Source: Cohnella sp. OV330 (GTDB lineage: Bacteria > Bacillota > Bacilli > Paenibacillales > Paenibacillaceae). Taken from it: a stretch of 64,000 bases of DNA. Both the position numbers and the translations under genes were made by a program. The DNA lies in assembly GCF_900112065.1 (NCBI RefSeq), contig NZ_FOKE01000014.1:124001-188000 (forward strand). Reading direction: 5' to 3'. Positions 46,501 to 53,486 of this stretch are shown piece by piece; position 1 is the stretch's first letter; the number at the start of each line of letters is the position of its first letter. Under the pieces are notes generated by a model. The model saw only the letters and a program-made list of their open reading frames with translations, was not told where the DNA came from and searched no databases.

Positions 46501-48395
46501 GTATAGGCATTCTGCAAAATGGACAAATATTGCGCTGGCGTCAATTGCGTGCTCAGCTCATTGCCGATCTCAAAGGCGTTCACTTTGCCCTGCAGGCTCG
46601 TCACGGTCTGCTGGATGGCAACGGGATCCGTGTTCGTGACGATGAACGTGCTTAACCCGTTCGCCGTCGCGTTATCGATGTAGGTCGTCGGATTGCCCGC
46701 GACATAGCCGTCGCGAATCGATACGGCGCCCGTCTGCACGGCAAGCGGCAGCCGGACGTCCGATCCCCCGTATGCTTTGCTGAAGTGCGTGTTCAATCCC
46801 AGGAAAGAATGAACGGGCTTGCCCGTCAGATCGGCGATCGTGCCGATGTGTATGTTTTCGTGGAGCTTAATCGTGCCGTCCGCATTGACCGCGTCTATAG
46901 ATACGGTGTACGTCCCTTTATCTAAAATGCCGAAATTCAGCGGCTTGACGAAGCCCTTCTGCGCCGGATTGAGACTGACCTGGAACGCGCCGTCATCCAC
47001 GACGGCGTTGGCATCGTCAAGAAGGCTGTATGTCACGTCCAGCGTTCGGCCGGCATCGAATTGATTGTCGAATACCAAGTTGACGGTCGACGCTTCCGTC
47101 TCCTTAAAGACGCTGCCCGTCTTCACTTGCGCTCCCCGCATGGACACGGTAGGGATCAATTCCACCGTCACCTTGGAGAAGCAGATCGGGACGCTCGTCT
47201 CGATCCGGAAGTCGGCGCCATTATTCAGACGGTTGCTGAATTGCGCATCCTCGACGATGTATGTCGCCTGCTTCCAAGCGTTGCTGCCGGTCAGCAAGGT
47301 GAGATCCGTATAGGCGTACTGAGTCAGCGTGGAATCGTAGGCCAGCTTGAAGCCCTTCTCGCCGGTCACGGCGCTGTCATAGTAATCTACCGTCACCTTG
47401 ACCGTATTTTTGCCGCCATAAATATAGTTGTCCGATACTTTAAAATAGATATAGTGCGCGCCGGCAGCCGGATTCGTCTGCCAGCCGGTGATGCCGTTAT
47501 ATGTCTGGACGGTCTTGGCGTTCGTATCCCCGGCAAATGGCGTCAACCCGTTTTCCTGAGCGGCAGCGCCCAGGATTACGCTTGCCGGACCGGTAAACGG
47601 CGTCACGGTGACGGGAACGCTAGTCGTTAAGGTGCCGTTCTTTGCCGTGACCACGGCGCTTCCCGCTTGCAAGGCCGTGATCTTGCCCGTGCCGTCTACC
47701 GTGGCGACCGACGTATTGCTGCTGGCGTAGCTGACGGTTAGCTTGTTCATCAGGTACCCGTTCTGGTCCGTCACGGCTGCGGCGATCGTTCTGGTCGTGC
47801 CGATCGGCAGGCTGACGCTTGCCGGGACCGCTTGAACCCCCGTCGCTACGGAAGCTGCCGCGCTCTTCCCCACGGTGACGCTTCCGAACAGGATCGGGAC
47901 AGAAGTGTCGATTCGGATGTCGGCCCCGTTTTCCCGGTTCGCGAGGTTCGCGTCCTTCAAGGAGTAAGTGACCGTTTTCCAAGTGTTGCTGCCGGTCAAG
48001 TACGTCTTGGGAACGTTGTAATCCCACGCGTTCGATACGGAATCGTAAGAGAATCCGAAGGTGTTGTTCGCGATGTCGGCGCTATCGTAATACTCGAACG
48101 TGACCGTGACCGCGTTCGTTCCGCCATTGATAAAGGCATCCTGCACATTCAGGTAAATATATTTCTCTCCGCCGGCCGGGTCGGTTCTCGAACCGGATTT
48201 GCCCTGAACCGTCTCTTTAACGACTCCTCCCGGGCCGTCTCCGCTCCAAGCCGTTATCCCGTTCTCCGCATTCGTCTCTCCCAGCACGATGCTAACCGGA
48301 CCCGGAACCGGATCCGCGCTTGCATATGACGGGACGAGCGCAACGACCAGCATCAATGCCATCAGTAATGATAAAACGGATCTCCTCTTCATCAT
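43578..48395 (-). CDS. Secreted multidomain glycoside hydrolase with Big_2 and CBM9-like modules
   Basis: The 1605-residue protein has a signal peptide (to about 31) and alternating modules: a beta jelly-roll (about 35-175), a Big_2 Ig-like domain (about 183-263), a second jelly-roll (about 270-410), and a clan-A TIM-barrel glycosidase (about 500-870) with EIGNEL near 608 (acid/base) and WLTEIGWPT near 715 (nucleophile). After linkers come a CBM9/DOMON-like module (about 1090-1278), a second Big_2 (about 1300-1385) and a C-terminal LamG/concanavalin-like module. ATG 48395 is chosen after GGAGGAAGG; upstream frame residues lack a signal sequence. The substrate is unknown, probably a plant or algal polysaccharide. 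Confidence 0.85.
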   Translation of the reverse strand: MMKRRSVLSLLMALMLVVALVPSYASADPVPGPVSIVLGETNAENGITAWSGDGPGGVVKETVQGKSGSRTDPAGGEKYIYLNVQDAFINGGTNAVTVTFEYYDSADIANNTFGFSYDSVSNAWDYNVPKTYLTGSNTWKTVTYSLKDANLANRENGADIRIDTSVPILFGSVTVGKSAAASVATGVQAVPASVSLPIGTTRTIAAAVTDQNGYLMNKLTVSYASSNTSVATVDGTGKITALQAGSAVVTAKNGTLTTSVPVTVTPFTGPASVILGAAAQENGLTPFAGDTNAKTVQTYNGITGWQTNPAAGAHYIYFKVSDNYIYGGKNTVKVTVDYYDSAVTGEKGFKLAYDSTLTQYAYTDLTLLTGSNAWKQATYIVEDAQFSNRLNNGADFRIETSVPICFSKVTVELIPTVSMRGAQVKTGSVFKETEASTVNLVFDNQFDAGRTLDVTYSLLDDANAVVDDGAFQVSLNPAQKGFVKPLNFGILDKGTYTVSIDAVNADGTIKLHENIHIGTIADLTGKPVHSFLGLNTHFSKAYGGSDVRLPLAVQTGAVSIRDGYVAGNPTTYIDNATANGLSTFIVTNTDPVAIQQTVTSLQGKVNAFEIGNELSTQLTPAQYLSILQNAYTTIKGLNPNMKVVGGVTLNYDEPWLKQLVDLGATQYLDAMSFHVYPSHNPEQGEVIAEFQDLDAYIKAYQTSHGLSKDIELWLTEIGWPTMDQKWGGFSEIDSASYAAQLYVTNLANDTLIDKIYWYDFLNDCTDGTFYECSQGLLYVDNSPKPSFVGLNAASDLLGGASFVQAYSLADGDVRAYKFHRTSDNKDIVALWSNADKQIGLHTGSAQVVLADLFGNARSFDTIGGTTTFTISEAPVYLIGNFASAPVLDTPTFSANASVITAAPGEEVQIAVTRAGGAEALSGTYESVLPLGWQLVSGGAFGSGSAADVLTVRAPETASDGVARIYPTGSAGQRYGSLTIEVLMKEAVVVHASPVVNAAGNGWNLAVTIDNQNSLATMSGGTVTVLEPSDMAGTFAFGPIAPNSAATVAIPAPSLSKDDPLPVKVRVDRDDGFSQLIERNISALTAVKANQPIAIDGVLGGAEWSNAESFSLDQASQVRLMTDWGGTADLSAAAYTKWDAEHLYLAVRVTDNIHLNNNPPGDSWKGDSIQFAIDPGRSIDPGKLGWSENSIALNSETNAVMKRGGIGGNNLQNSAVAVHREGTQTVYEMAIDWADILPAGMTPSAANAIGFSFLVNDNDGTGRRGWMEYMSGIGLSKNPELFGDLILTDRTHIGEDISEPTSIAVDPAAVSLPVGDAASVTAAVYDQNNAVMHGVQIAWSSSDPAVAAVDATGTITALSAGTSIVQAAYGGLTASVAVTVQAVNLISDTFGGSDGSAIAGRSPNAANLPGGTWSLLNFPSNGNFSAFVKTGLGAPAPQAQLNAAGNAKGAIAIPLGSAGTYVKPARLRIEADLSFPVKAYEHVGLGFYATLPSQSAGDTVETSFTGLSIDNRTGAIALKVNGQSVGSAIPYTGTWDPESGFLHLAYTVNTASGAISDISVTGSTSDYSFTTAGFTDSATAYAAAVIGSTFQRDHRVYLDNFKVSGV

Positions 48396-48472
48396 ACCCA
48401 CCTTCCTCCCCATTCGGTTAGACGCATTTTCAGTATAATGACGAGGAGGAAAGCACCCTATGAATATCCTCA

Positions 48473-48486
48473 TGTAAGCGCTATGA
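48473..48486. promoter_or_regulatory. cre-like catabolite repression site
   Basis: TGTAAGCGCTATGA matches the CcpA cre consensus TGWNANCGNTNWCA at all but one defined position and lies about 80 bp upstream of the secreted glycosidase gene. CcpA repression is plausible but inferred from one motif. Confidence 0.4.
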
Positions 48487-48600
48487 AATATTGTACGGGT
48501 CAAGAAACGATGCCGCGGCTCCGCTCCTGCCGCGATGCCTGGCATTCGGCCGTAGGGATCAGCCGCGCCGAATATGGCATTCATACGATCGCGCAAAAGG

Positions 48601-48631
48601 AAGACCCGCGGCATCGTCGGCCGCGGGTCTT
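48601..48631. terminator. Terminator after the SGNH hydrolase gene
   Basis: An 11-bp stem, AAGACCCGCGG/CCGCGGGTCTT, has flanking A- and T-rich runs on both strands. It lies 26 bp past the hydrolase stop. Confidence 0.8.
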
Positions 48632-48656
48632 TTCCTTTTACGCTGTGACGGCGATG

Positions 48657-49670
48657 CTAAGCGAAGAAGCGCTTCGCGTGTCGATGCAGTTCGACGGCGT
48701 AATGGCCGAAGCCCTCTTCGGTCGGGTGCACGCCGTCCGCGAACAGATAAGGCAATCCGGGTACGAGCCCGACGCCGTCGACAACGCGGACTATGCCTGC
48801 GCCGACGTTCGCGCTCGATTCTTCAATCGTCCGCCGAACGTCGGAAAGCGTCCCCGCGGCTTTTCGCTCGTCTTGATGCTGCGCCCAGATCGGCGTAATG
48901 ACGAGGATCGGAACGCCGTCATAGCGTGTCGCGATCTTGGTTAACAAGGATCCGGCATTGGCGGCGATCTCTTCCGCCGATTTGTTTTTCGCCCAATCGT
49001 TGAAGCCGTATGCGACCGTGATCAGATCCGGTTCATACGGCAGCGCGGGATCGAAGCTCGCCGGATCGAAGTCGTGCTGGCCGACGCCATGGTTGAGCAG
49101 CTCCGCCTCAAGCAGCCTTGCCAGCCTGACAGGATAGGCGCCTGCGGGATTGCGGCTGTCGAAGCCTTGCGTGATCGAATCTCCAAGGCTTAGCAGCTTG
49201 CGTGAAGTCCTCTCTGCCGCCGGCGCGACAGATGCGCCGGGCGACAGGCGGACATCGGCGACCGACAACCGGGCGAACTGAGACAAGTAAACTTCGACCT
49301 TGTTCGATTCGCCCGCCGCGCCGGGCGGCGGAAACAGGAAGCGGAACGTCGCCATACGGGGCAATGCGCCGAGCGGCTCGATCGTCTGCAGACTCGTCCA
49401 CCGATCGTTAACCGCGCATATGGCTTGGACATAATCGCGGACCGAGCCCTCCACCATCACGTCCAGCTCCAGCCATTCGGCATCCGTCCGCAAAGCGAGA
49501 CTGACGCCGGCCGGACAATGGGAACGAAGACGATAGGCTTCGTTGTCGCCGAAATGAGCGAGCTGACGCTCGGTAAATCGCACGGGCAGAACGCCATGCT
49601 CCGTTTGCTTCAATGCGAGCAAATTGCGATAATAAGCGGCATTTTTCCAAAAGTCGTTTCCTTTGCTCAT
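48657..49670 (-). CDS. SGNH/GDSL-type hydrolase
   Basis: The 337-residue protein has an N-terminal beta-sandwich region (about 25-145) followed by an SGNH esterase domain: block I LSLGDSITQGF (Ser165), the block III asparagine in AYGFNDWAK, and the catalytic Asp312/His315 in DGVHP. Enzymes of this type deacetylate polysaccharides or similar esters. There is no signal peptide, so it is probably cytoplasmic. GAGGAGAC precedes the ATG. Confidence 0.9.
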   Translation of the reverse strand: MSKGNDFWKNAAYYRNLLALKQTEHGVLPVRFTERQLAHFGDNEAYRLRSHCPAGVSLALRTDAEWLELDVMVEGSVRDYVQAICAVNDRWTSLQTIEPLGALPRMATFRFLFPPPGAAGESNKVEVYLSQFARLSVADVRLSPGASVAPAAERTSRKLLSLGDSITQGFDSRNPAGAYPVRLARLLEAELLNHGVGQHDFDPASFDPALPYEPDLITVAYGFNDWAKNKSAEEIAANAGSLLTKIATRYDGVPILVITPIWAQHQDERKAAGTLSDVRRTIEESSANVGAGIVRVVDGVGLVPGLPYLFADGVHPTEEGFGHYAVELHRHAKRFFA

Positions 49671-49798
49671 CTTCGTCTCCTCGGGGTAAAAGCAATGAAT
49701 TGGTATGTTATGGCATTATAACATCCTTTTCAGCCTTATTTAACCCTGCGAAAGTAACCTTTTAGCCACGCTCGCGATGATGAAGACCGCCGACGTTC

Positions 49799-50608
49799 TC
49801 AATGCGGATAGAGCGTCTCGAATTCGACGCCGCACGGCCCCCCGTCGGCGTTCAGCGCCAGTTCAACCTCCGTTCCGTCCGCATGATACAATGGCCTGTA
49901 ATATTGACCGATGCGCGTAGCGGAAGCGTTGGCATAGTGGCAGATGAACGCCCGGCGGAACCGGTCCTTCGTCTTGTTGCGATACGATCCGTGGATCAGG
50001 TTCCCGTTGAAAAACAGCACGTCCCCCGGCTCCATGACGACGGGCACCGCCTTTTGATCCTTCGGGGGCTTCACGAAGTGGGTCGTGAACGACTCCTTCG
50101 CGTCGGCGTGCTCGGGACATACGATCTCGTAATCCTGCGTCTTCGGCACGACCAGCATGCCGCCGTTCTCCTCGTTCGCCTCGTCGACCGCGGTCCATGC
50201 GGCGATGCAATTGCCAGGCTCCACCTTCAAATAAAAATTATCCTGATGCAGCGCCTGGCCTTTGGCCCCGGGAGGCTTGTAGTAAAACATGCTTTGCGCG
50301 GCAAGCGGCGGCTCCCCGTATAAATCCTCCAATACGGCTAATACCGGCCGGTGCAGCATATACCGCTTCGCCGTGTCGTTGAACCGGTGCGGATGCATTA
50401 CCCGCGGGTACCGCTTCAGCGGTTCGTCGGCGCCCGCGGTCATGTCCGGTTCGTAATATCCGGGGACGCCCGTGCGCCCGATTGCTTCGAAAGTATCCTT
50501 GATTTCCTGCAGCTGCTGCGGGTCGAATAGCCCTTTTACGATCAGAAAGCCCTCGTTTTCGAACTTATTTTTTTGCTCCTCGGTCAAGCGTTTAAGCGCA
50601 TATGCCAT
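49799..50608 (-). CDS. Phytanoyl-CoA dioxygenase (PhyH)-family protein
   Basis: The 269-residue protein has the Fe(II)/2-oxoglutarate oxygenase HxD motif in HQDNFYLK and a distal histidine in HGSYRNKTKDRFRR, the third metal ligand. The PhyH family includes hydroxylases of diverse small molecules. A strong ribosome binding site (GAGGAGGAG) precedes ATG 50608. It is divergent from the AraC regulator gene, which may control it. The substrate is unknown. Confidence 0.88.
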   Translation of the reverse strand: MAYALKRLTEEQKNKFENEGFLIVKGLFDPQQLQEIKDTFEAIGRTGVPGYYEPDMTAGADEPLKRYPRVMHPHRFNDTAKRYMLHRPVLAVLEDLYGEPPLAAQSMFYYKPPGAKGQALHQDNFYLKVEPGNCIAAWTAVDEANEENGGMLVVPKTQDYEIVCPEHADAKESFTTHFVKPPKDQKAVPVVMEPGDVLFFNGNLIHGSYRNKTKDRFRRAFICHYANASATRIGQYYRPLYHADGTEVELALNADGGPCGVEFETLYPH

Positions 50609-50790
50609 GCCTTCTCCTCCTCGAAATCGTTATGGCGGCCTTCCGGTCTTGCAGGTCCAGTATATTTTTTTAGCGCGCAGACGGGGAGTAGCAATCCTGC
50701 TTTTCGCTCACACGATTCTGCTGTCCGCTGGATATGGGCTTCGATAGGCGTTATGCTGTTATAAAAGACTGCGGCAAGGAGAGAGATTCT

Positions 50791-51606
50791 GTGGAAAAAT
50801 ACGACGAGCCATCTCAATATAGCGGATTTTCCTCGGGCAACATCCTCGCCGGGCATTTTCAGGTGGACGACAGTTATACAACAAGCCGGCCTCAGGGGAT
50901 GGAGGATTGGCTGATTGCCTACACGCTCGACGGCAGCGGCTACTTCGCGGTTCCCGGCGAAAAGAAAATATGCGCGCGCGGGGATATCGTCCTGCTGGGT
51001 CCCGGCACTCCTCATACGTACGGCACGACAAAAGGCGATGCCTGGAACTTCGTATGGGCGCATTTTGCCGCCCGGTCGATCGGGGACAAGCTGCTGCCGG
51101 CCGAGCCTTTATCCGTGTTAGCGTTGGAGCCCGGTTCCGTGCAAACGAGAATATACGAGGCTTTCCGAAGGGTTCTCTCCGATTCGCGAGAAAGAAGCGA
51201 GTTTTGGCACGACCTGTGCTTGAACTCGCTGCGCGAAATTTTAATGCTGCTGGCTAAGGGGCAGAGCCGCAAGCTCGATCCGCGGGTCGTGGATGCCATG
51301 CATTTTTTGTCGGAGCATATGCGAAGCCCCGTTCAAATCGAGACGCTGTCGAAGGCGATCGGTCTGTCGCCCTCCCGTTTGTCGCATTTGTTCAAAGCGC
51401 AAACGGGTTTGTCCGTCATCGACGCGCTCAACCGGATGCGGATCCGGCAGGCCGCGCTGCTCCTGGAGCATACGGACCGCAGCGCCTCGGAGGTCGCCTA
51501 CGACGTCGGCTTCCACAACTACAATCACTTCATGAATCAATTCCGCAAATGGGCCGGTACGAATCCAAGCGCATTCAGAAAGCAGGAGCGGCCGGACGGC
51601 GGCTAA
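50791..51606 (+). CDS. AraC-family transcriptional regulator
   Basis: The 271-residue protein has an N-terminal cupin ligand domain (about 20-120, with GSGYFAVPGEKK and the GPGTPHTYG strand) and a C-terminal AraC domain with two helix-turn-helix units (LSKAIGLSPSRLSHLFKAQTGLS and SEVAYDVGFHNYNHFMNQFRK). The start is GTG 50791, with AAGGAG 9 bp upstream; it lies about 180 bp from the divergent PhyH gene. The ligand is probably a sugar or sugar derivative. Confidence 0.92.
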   Translation: MEKYDEPSQYSGFSSGNILAGHFQVDDSYTTSRPQGMEDWLIAYTLDGSGYFAVPGEKKICARGDIVLLGPGTPHTYGTTKGDAWNFVWAHFAARSIGDKLLPAEPLSVLALEPGSVQTRIYEAFRRVLSDSRERSEFWHDLCLNSLREILMLLAKGQSRKLDPRVVDAMHFLSEHMRSPVQIETLSKAIGLSPSRLSHLFKAQTGLSVIDALNRMRIRQAALLLEHTDRSASEVAYDVGFHNYNHFMNQFRKWAGTNPSAFRKQERPDGG

Positions 51607-51632
51607 ACGTTCATGAGGCGAAAACGGCAAAA

Positions 51633-51659
51633 AGAGCGGAATCGATCCGCTCTTTTTTT
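51633..51659 (+). terminator. Rho-independent terminator
   Basis: AGAGCGGA/TCCGCTCT stem followed by a run of Ts, about 30 bp after the AraC gene. Confidence 0.9.
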
Positions 51660-51777
51660 GCGATTCATGTATTTGCCGAGCCTCGCACGACCGATCAGCG
51701 TCCGAATCCGAGCAGTCCTAACCCGCCTATTCCGAGTCATGCGTTCTTCATCCGGCAATGAACGACGATCTTCCTGC

Positions 51778-51797
51778 CGTTTTAACGATATCCCCTT
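51778..51797 (-). repeat. Inverted single copy of the 35-bp repeat core
   Basis: This 20-bp sequence on the plus strand is identical at 19 of 20 positions to the reverse complement of the junction between units of the downstream 35-bp tandem array. A further GGAT four to eight bases on also matches. It therefore brackets the transposase-like gene in inverted orientation relative to the array. Confidence 0.75.
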
Positions 51798-51936
51798 CGG
51801 TAAGGATCCTGCCTTGCGGATGATAAGTTTCACCGAGCACATTTGTTTTCCCAAGCTTTAATACCGTGTACACTGTCGGCGCCGCCCCTCTATCGATGAG
51901 AATTAATTGACGCCCTCTCCCCAGCTTCAATCTCTC

Positions 51937-51964
51937 TTTACAACCATCCATTTTTTGTTATAAT
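51937..51964 (+). promoter_or_regulatory. Sigma-A promoter of the transposase-like gene
   Basis: TTTACA (51937-51942) and a perfect TATAAT (51959-51964) are 16 bp apart, 31 bp upstream of the ATG. The -10 overlaps the start of the LexA-type palindrome. Confidence 0.8.
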
Positions 51965-51983
51965 AAGAACAAACGTTCTTATT
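51962..51983. promoter_or_regulatory. Putative LexA (SOS-box) operator
   Basis: A perfect 9-bp inverted repeat, AATAAGAAC-AAAC-GTTCTTATT, contains GAACAAACGTTC, which fits the Firmicute LexA core GAAC-RNRY-GTTC exactly. It overlaps the -10 and probable start of transcription of the transposase-like gene, where bound LexA would block RNA polymerase. GGAGG follows directly. Confidence 0.75.
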
Positions 51984-51995
51984 GGAGGTAACTTT

Positions 51996-52943
51996 ATGCC
52001 CAGCCGCATATCAATTCGGGATTCTCTGCCGGTCTATAGCGAAGACGATTGCGAGGGCGCTCTTTTCGCCGCCAAGTGGCCGCATGGCTTCCGCTGTCCC
52101 CGTTGCGCGCATCCATATCACTATGAAGTTTCTTCTCGCGGTCGGCGGCTTTTCGAATGCCGCTCCTGTCGCCATCAGACCTCCCTCATGGCCGGTACGG
52201 TGCTTGCCGGCTCGCGCACGCCGCTGACGAAGTGGTTTCATGCGATATACCTCATGCAGCTCGGCATCAGCGCCAAGCTGCTTGCCGAGCTGATCCAGGT
52301 GACATACAAGACCGCTTGGCTGATCAATCAAAAGCTTCGCCATGCCATCGGCCAGTGGGATCGCGACCGTCCGCTCGAAGGAGCCGTGCAGCTGCTCGGC
52401 GAATTTTACGGCTATGAATACCATCGTCAACTCGGCAGCCCCAACGCCCAACAGACTTTGAAGCCCCAGCCGGTCGTGGTAGGCGCCGCCCTCGATGAGT
52501 CGGACCAGTTCGTCCATCTCAAAATGAAAGCCGTCGACGGTCCCGAAGGGAACGATACGACGAGGAGAGGCTTGGCGGACGGCGAGGAAGCTGCGGAGCG
52601 TTTTGTGCAAAGACATGTCGCCGGCGGGCTTGCCGCAGGACATGCGAAGAAGCTCGAGCGCGGTCACCGTGGACGGTCGCCTCTCCATTTTGCCTGGCGG
52701 GAAGCAGTGAAATGGCTGTCCTGGACGTTCGGCGGGATCGGCCCTAAGCATTTGCAAGCGTATCTGAATGAATTCTGTTTTCGTTTGACGTGCCGCGGCG
52801 CGTTGTTGGCCGAGCTTATCGGATGCTGCGGGACGACAAGCAGAATTACTTACCGGGGTCTGGTAGGCCCAAGATCGGGCATTCGTCCGTTAAAGTGGGG
52901 TTATATGCGCCCGGCGCAACAACAGGGGCGGCGAGCCATTTAG
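51996..52943 (+). CDS. Degenerate IS1595-type transposase-like protein
   Basis: The 315-residue protein starts with an intact IS1595 zinc ribbon (Cys34, Cys37, Cys55, Cys58) and then the family segment QTSLMAGTVLAGSRTPLTKW (61-80) and a TYKTAWLI helix (103-110). The catalytic part is eroded: the first DDE acidic position falls in GAVQLLGEFYG (about 129-139) where L134 replaces Asp, and the region that should hold the second Asp is short. The C-terminal KHLQAYLNEFCFRL segment (251-264) is kept. The ATG has GGAGG 7 bp upstream. The promoter overlaps an SOS-type box, and 35-bp repeats lie downstream. It is probably a domesticated, non-transposing derivative; a recently dead transposase is the alternative. 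Confidence 0.75.
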   Translation: MPSRISIRDSLPVYSEDDCEGALFAAKWPHGFRCPRCAHPYHYEVSSRGRRLFECRSCRHQTSLMAGTVLAGSRTPLTKWFHAIYLMQLGISAKLLAELIQVTYKTAWLINQKLRHAIGQWDRDRPLEGAVQLLGEFYGYEYHRQLGSPNAQQTLKPQPVVVGAALDESDQFVHLKMKAVDGPEGNDTTRRGLADGEEAAERFVQRHVAGGLAAGHAKKLERGHRGRSPLHFAWREAVKWLSWTFGGIGPKHLQAYLNEFCFRLTCRGALLAELIGCCGTTSRITYRGLVGPRSGIRPLKWGYMRPAQQQGRRAI

Positions 52944-53179
52944 ATGCCTTGCATCGAATAAGGCAGTTGGCTTCTCAGCACTCGCTCCTTGCTGAGCGGG
53001 ATACGATAGCGTGCGGAAGCGAAATCGATCGGTGCGAAGCAAACGGAACCGGAGGCAATGTTAAAACGGCGGTACTGTCCAGGATGCCAAATATTCGCTG
53101 TAACTGTTTTTACGCGAAATTCAACTTGCACCTGGCCAAGAGATCTTTGACCGTCGTGGCTCCCTGAGGCATGAAGCAG

Positions 53180-53354
53180 AACCGTCTCTATCCTGATGCA
53201 AGGGGATATCGTTCAACCGTCTCTATCCTGATGCAAGGGGATATCGTTCAACCGTCTCTGTCCTGATGCAAGGGGATATCGTTCAAACGTCTCTGTCCTG
53301 ATGCAAGGGGACATCGTTCAAACGTCTCTGTCCTGACGCAAGGGGATATCGTTC
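53180..53354 (+). repeat. Array of five 35-bp tandem repeats
   Basis: Five head-to-tail units of exactly 35 bp run from 53180 to 53354. Each contains CAAGGGGATATCGTTC (one unit has GACATC) and CGTCTCT; units differ at only one to three positions. Each unit can form a small hairpin (ATCC-TGATGCAAGG-GGAT in the first two). There are no spacers. Its core recurs inverted at 51778-51797, on the other side of the transposase-like gene. The rest of the 52944-53486 gap holds no gene that I can support. Confidence 0.9.
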
Positions 53355-53448
53355 AAACATTGCAAAAGGCCTCGTGCCTTCCAACGTTAGATCTGGCACT
53401 GACTGCCGGCGAATCGCCGCGGATAAGGCTAAGCGTATGCACAAAAAA

Positions 53449-53472
53449 GCAGCCGGTTATTCGGCCGGCTGC
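53449..53472 (-). terminator. Terminator after the propeller/FIMAH protein gene
   Basis: GCAGCCGG/CCGGCTGC stem with an 8-nt loop, followed on the minus strand by TTTTTT, 15 bp past the stop. Confidence 0.85.
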
Positions 53473-53486
53473 CTTTTCATCCAAAC

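Noticed and set aside
51748..51951. Minus-strand ORF of 67 codons upstream of the transposase-like gene
   Set aside because: Its start has no ribosome binding site and it reads through the repeat core. The translation shows no family and looks like a by-product of the flanking repeat.
52790..53167. Plus-strand ORF overlapping the end of the transposase-like gene
   Set aside because: It is a shadow in another frame with no ribosome binding site and no recognisable protein features.
53180..53354. CRISPR array
   Set aside because: The units are directly abutting with no spacers and there are no cas genes nearby; it is a tandem repeat.
51778..53354. Typical insertion-sequence end repeats and target duplication
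   Set aside because: I found no clean terminal inverted repeats with a flanking direct duplication; the inverted similarity is to a tandem array, which is not the usual IS structure.
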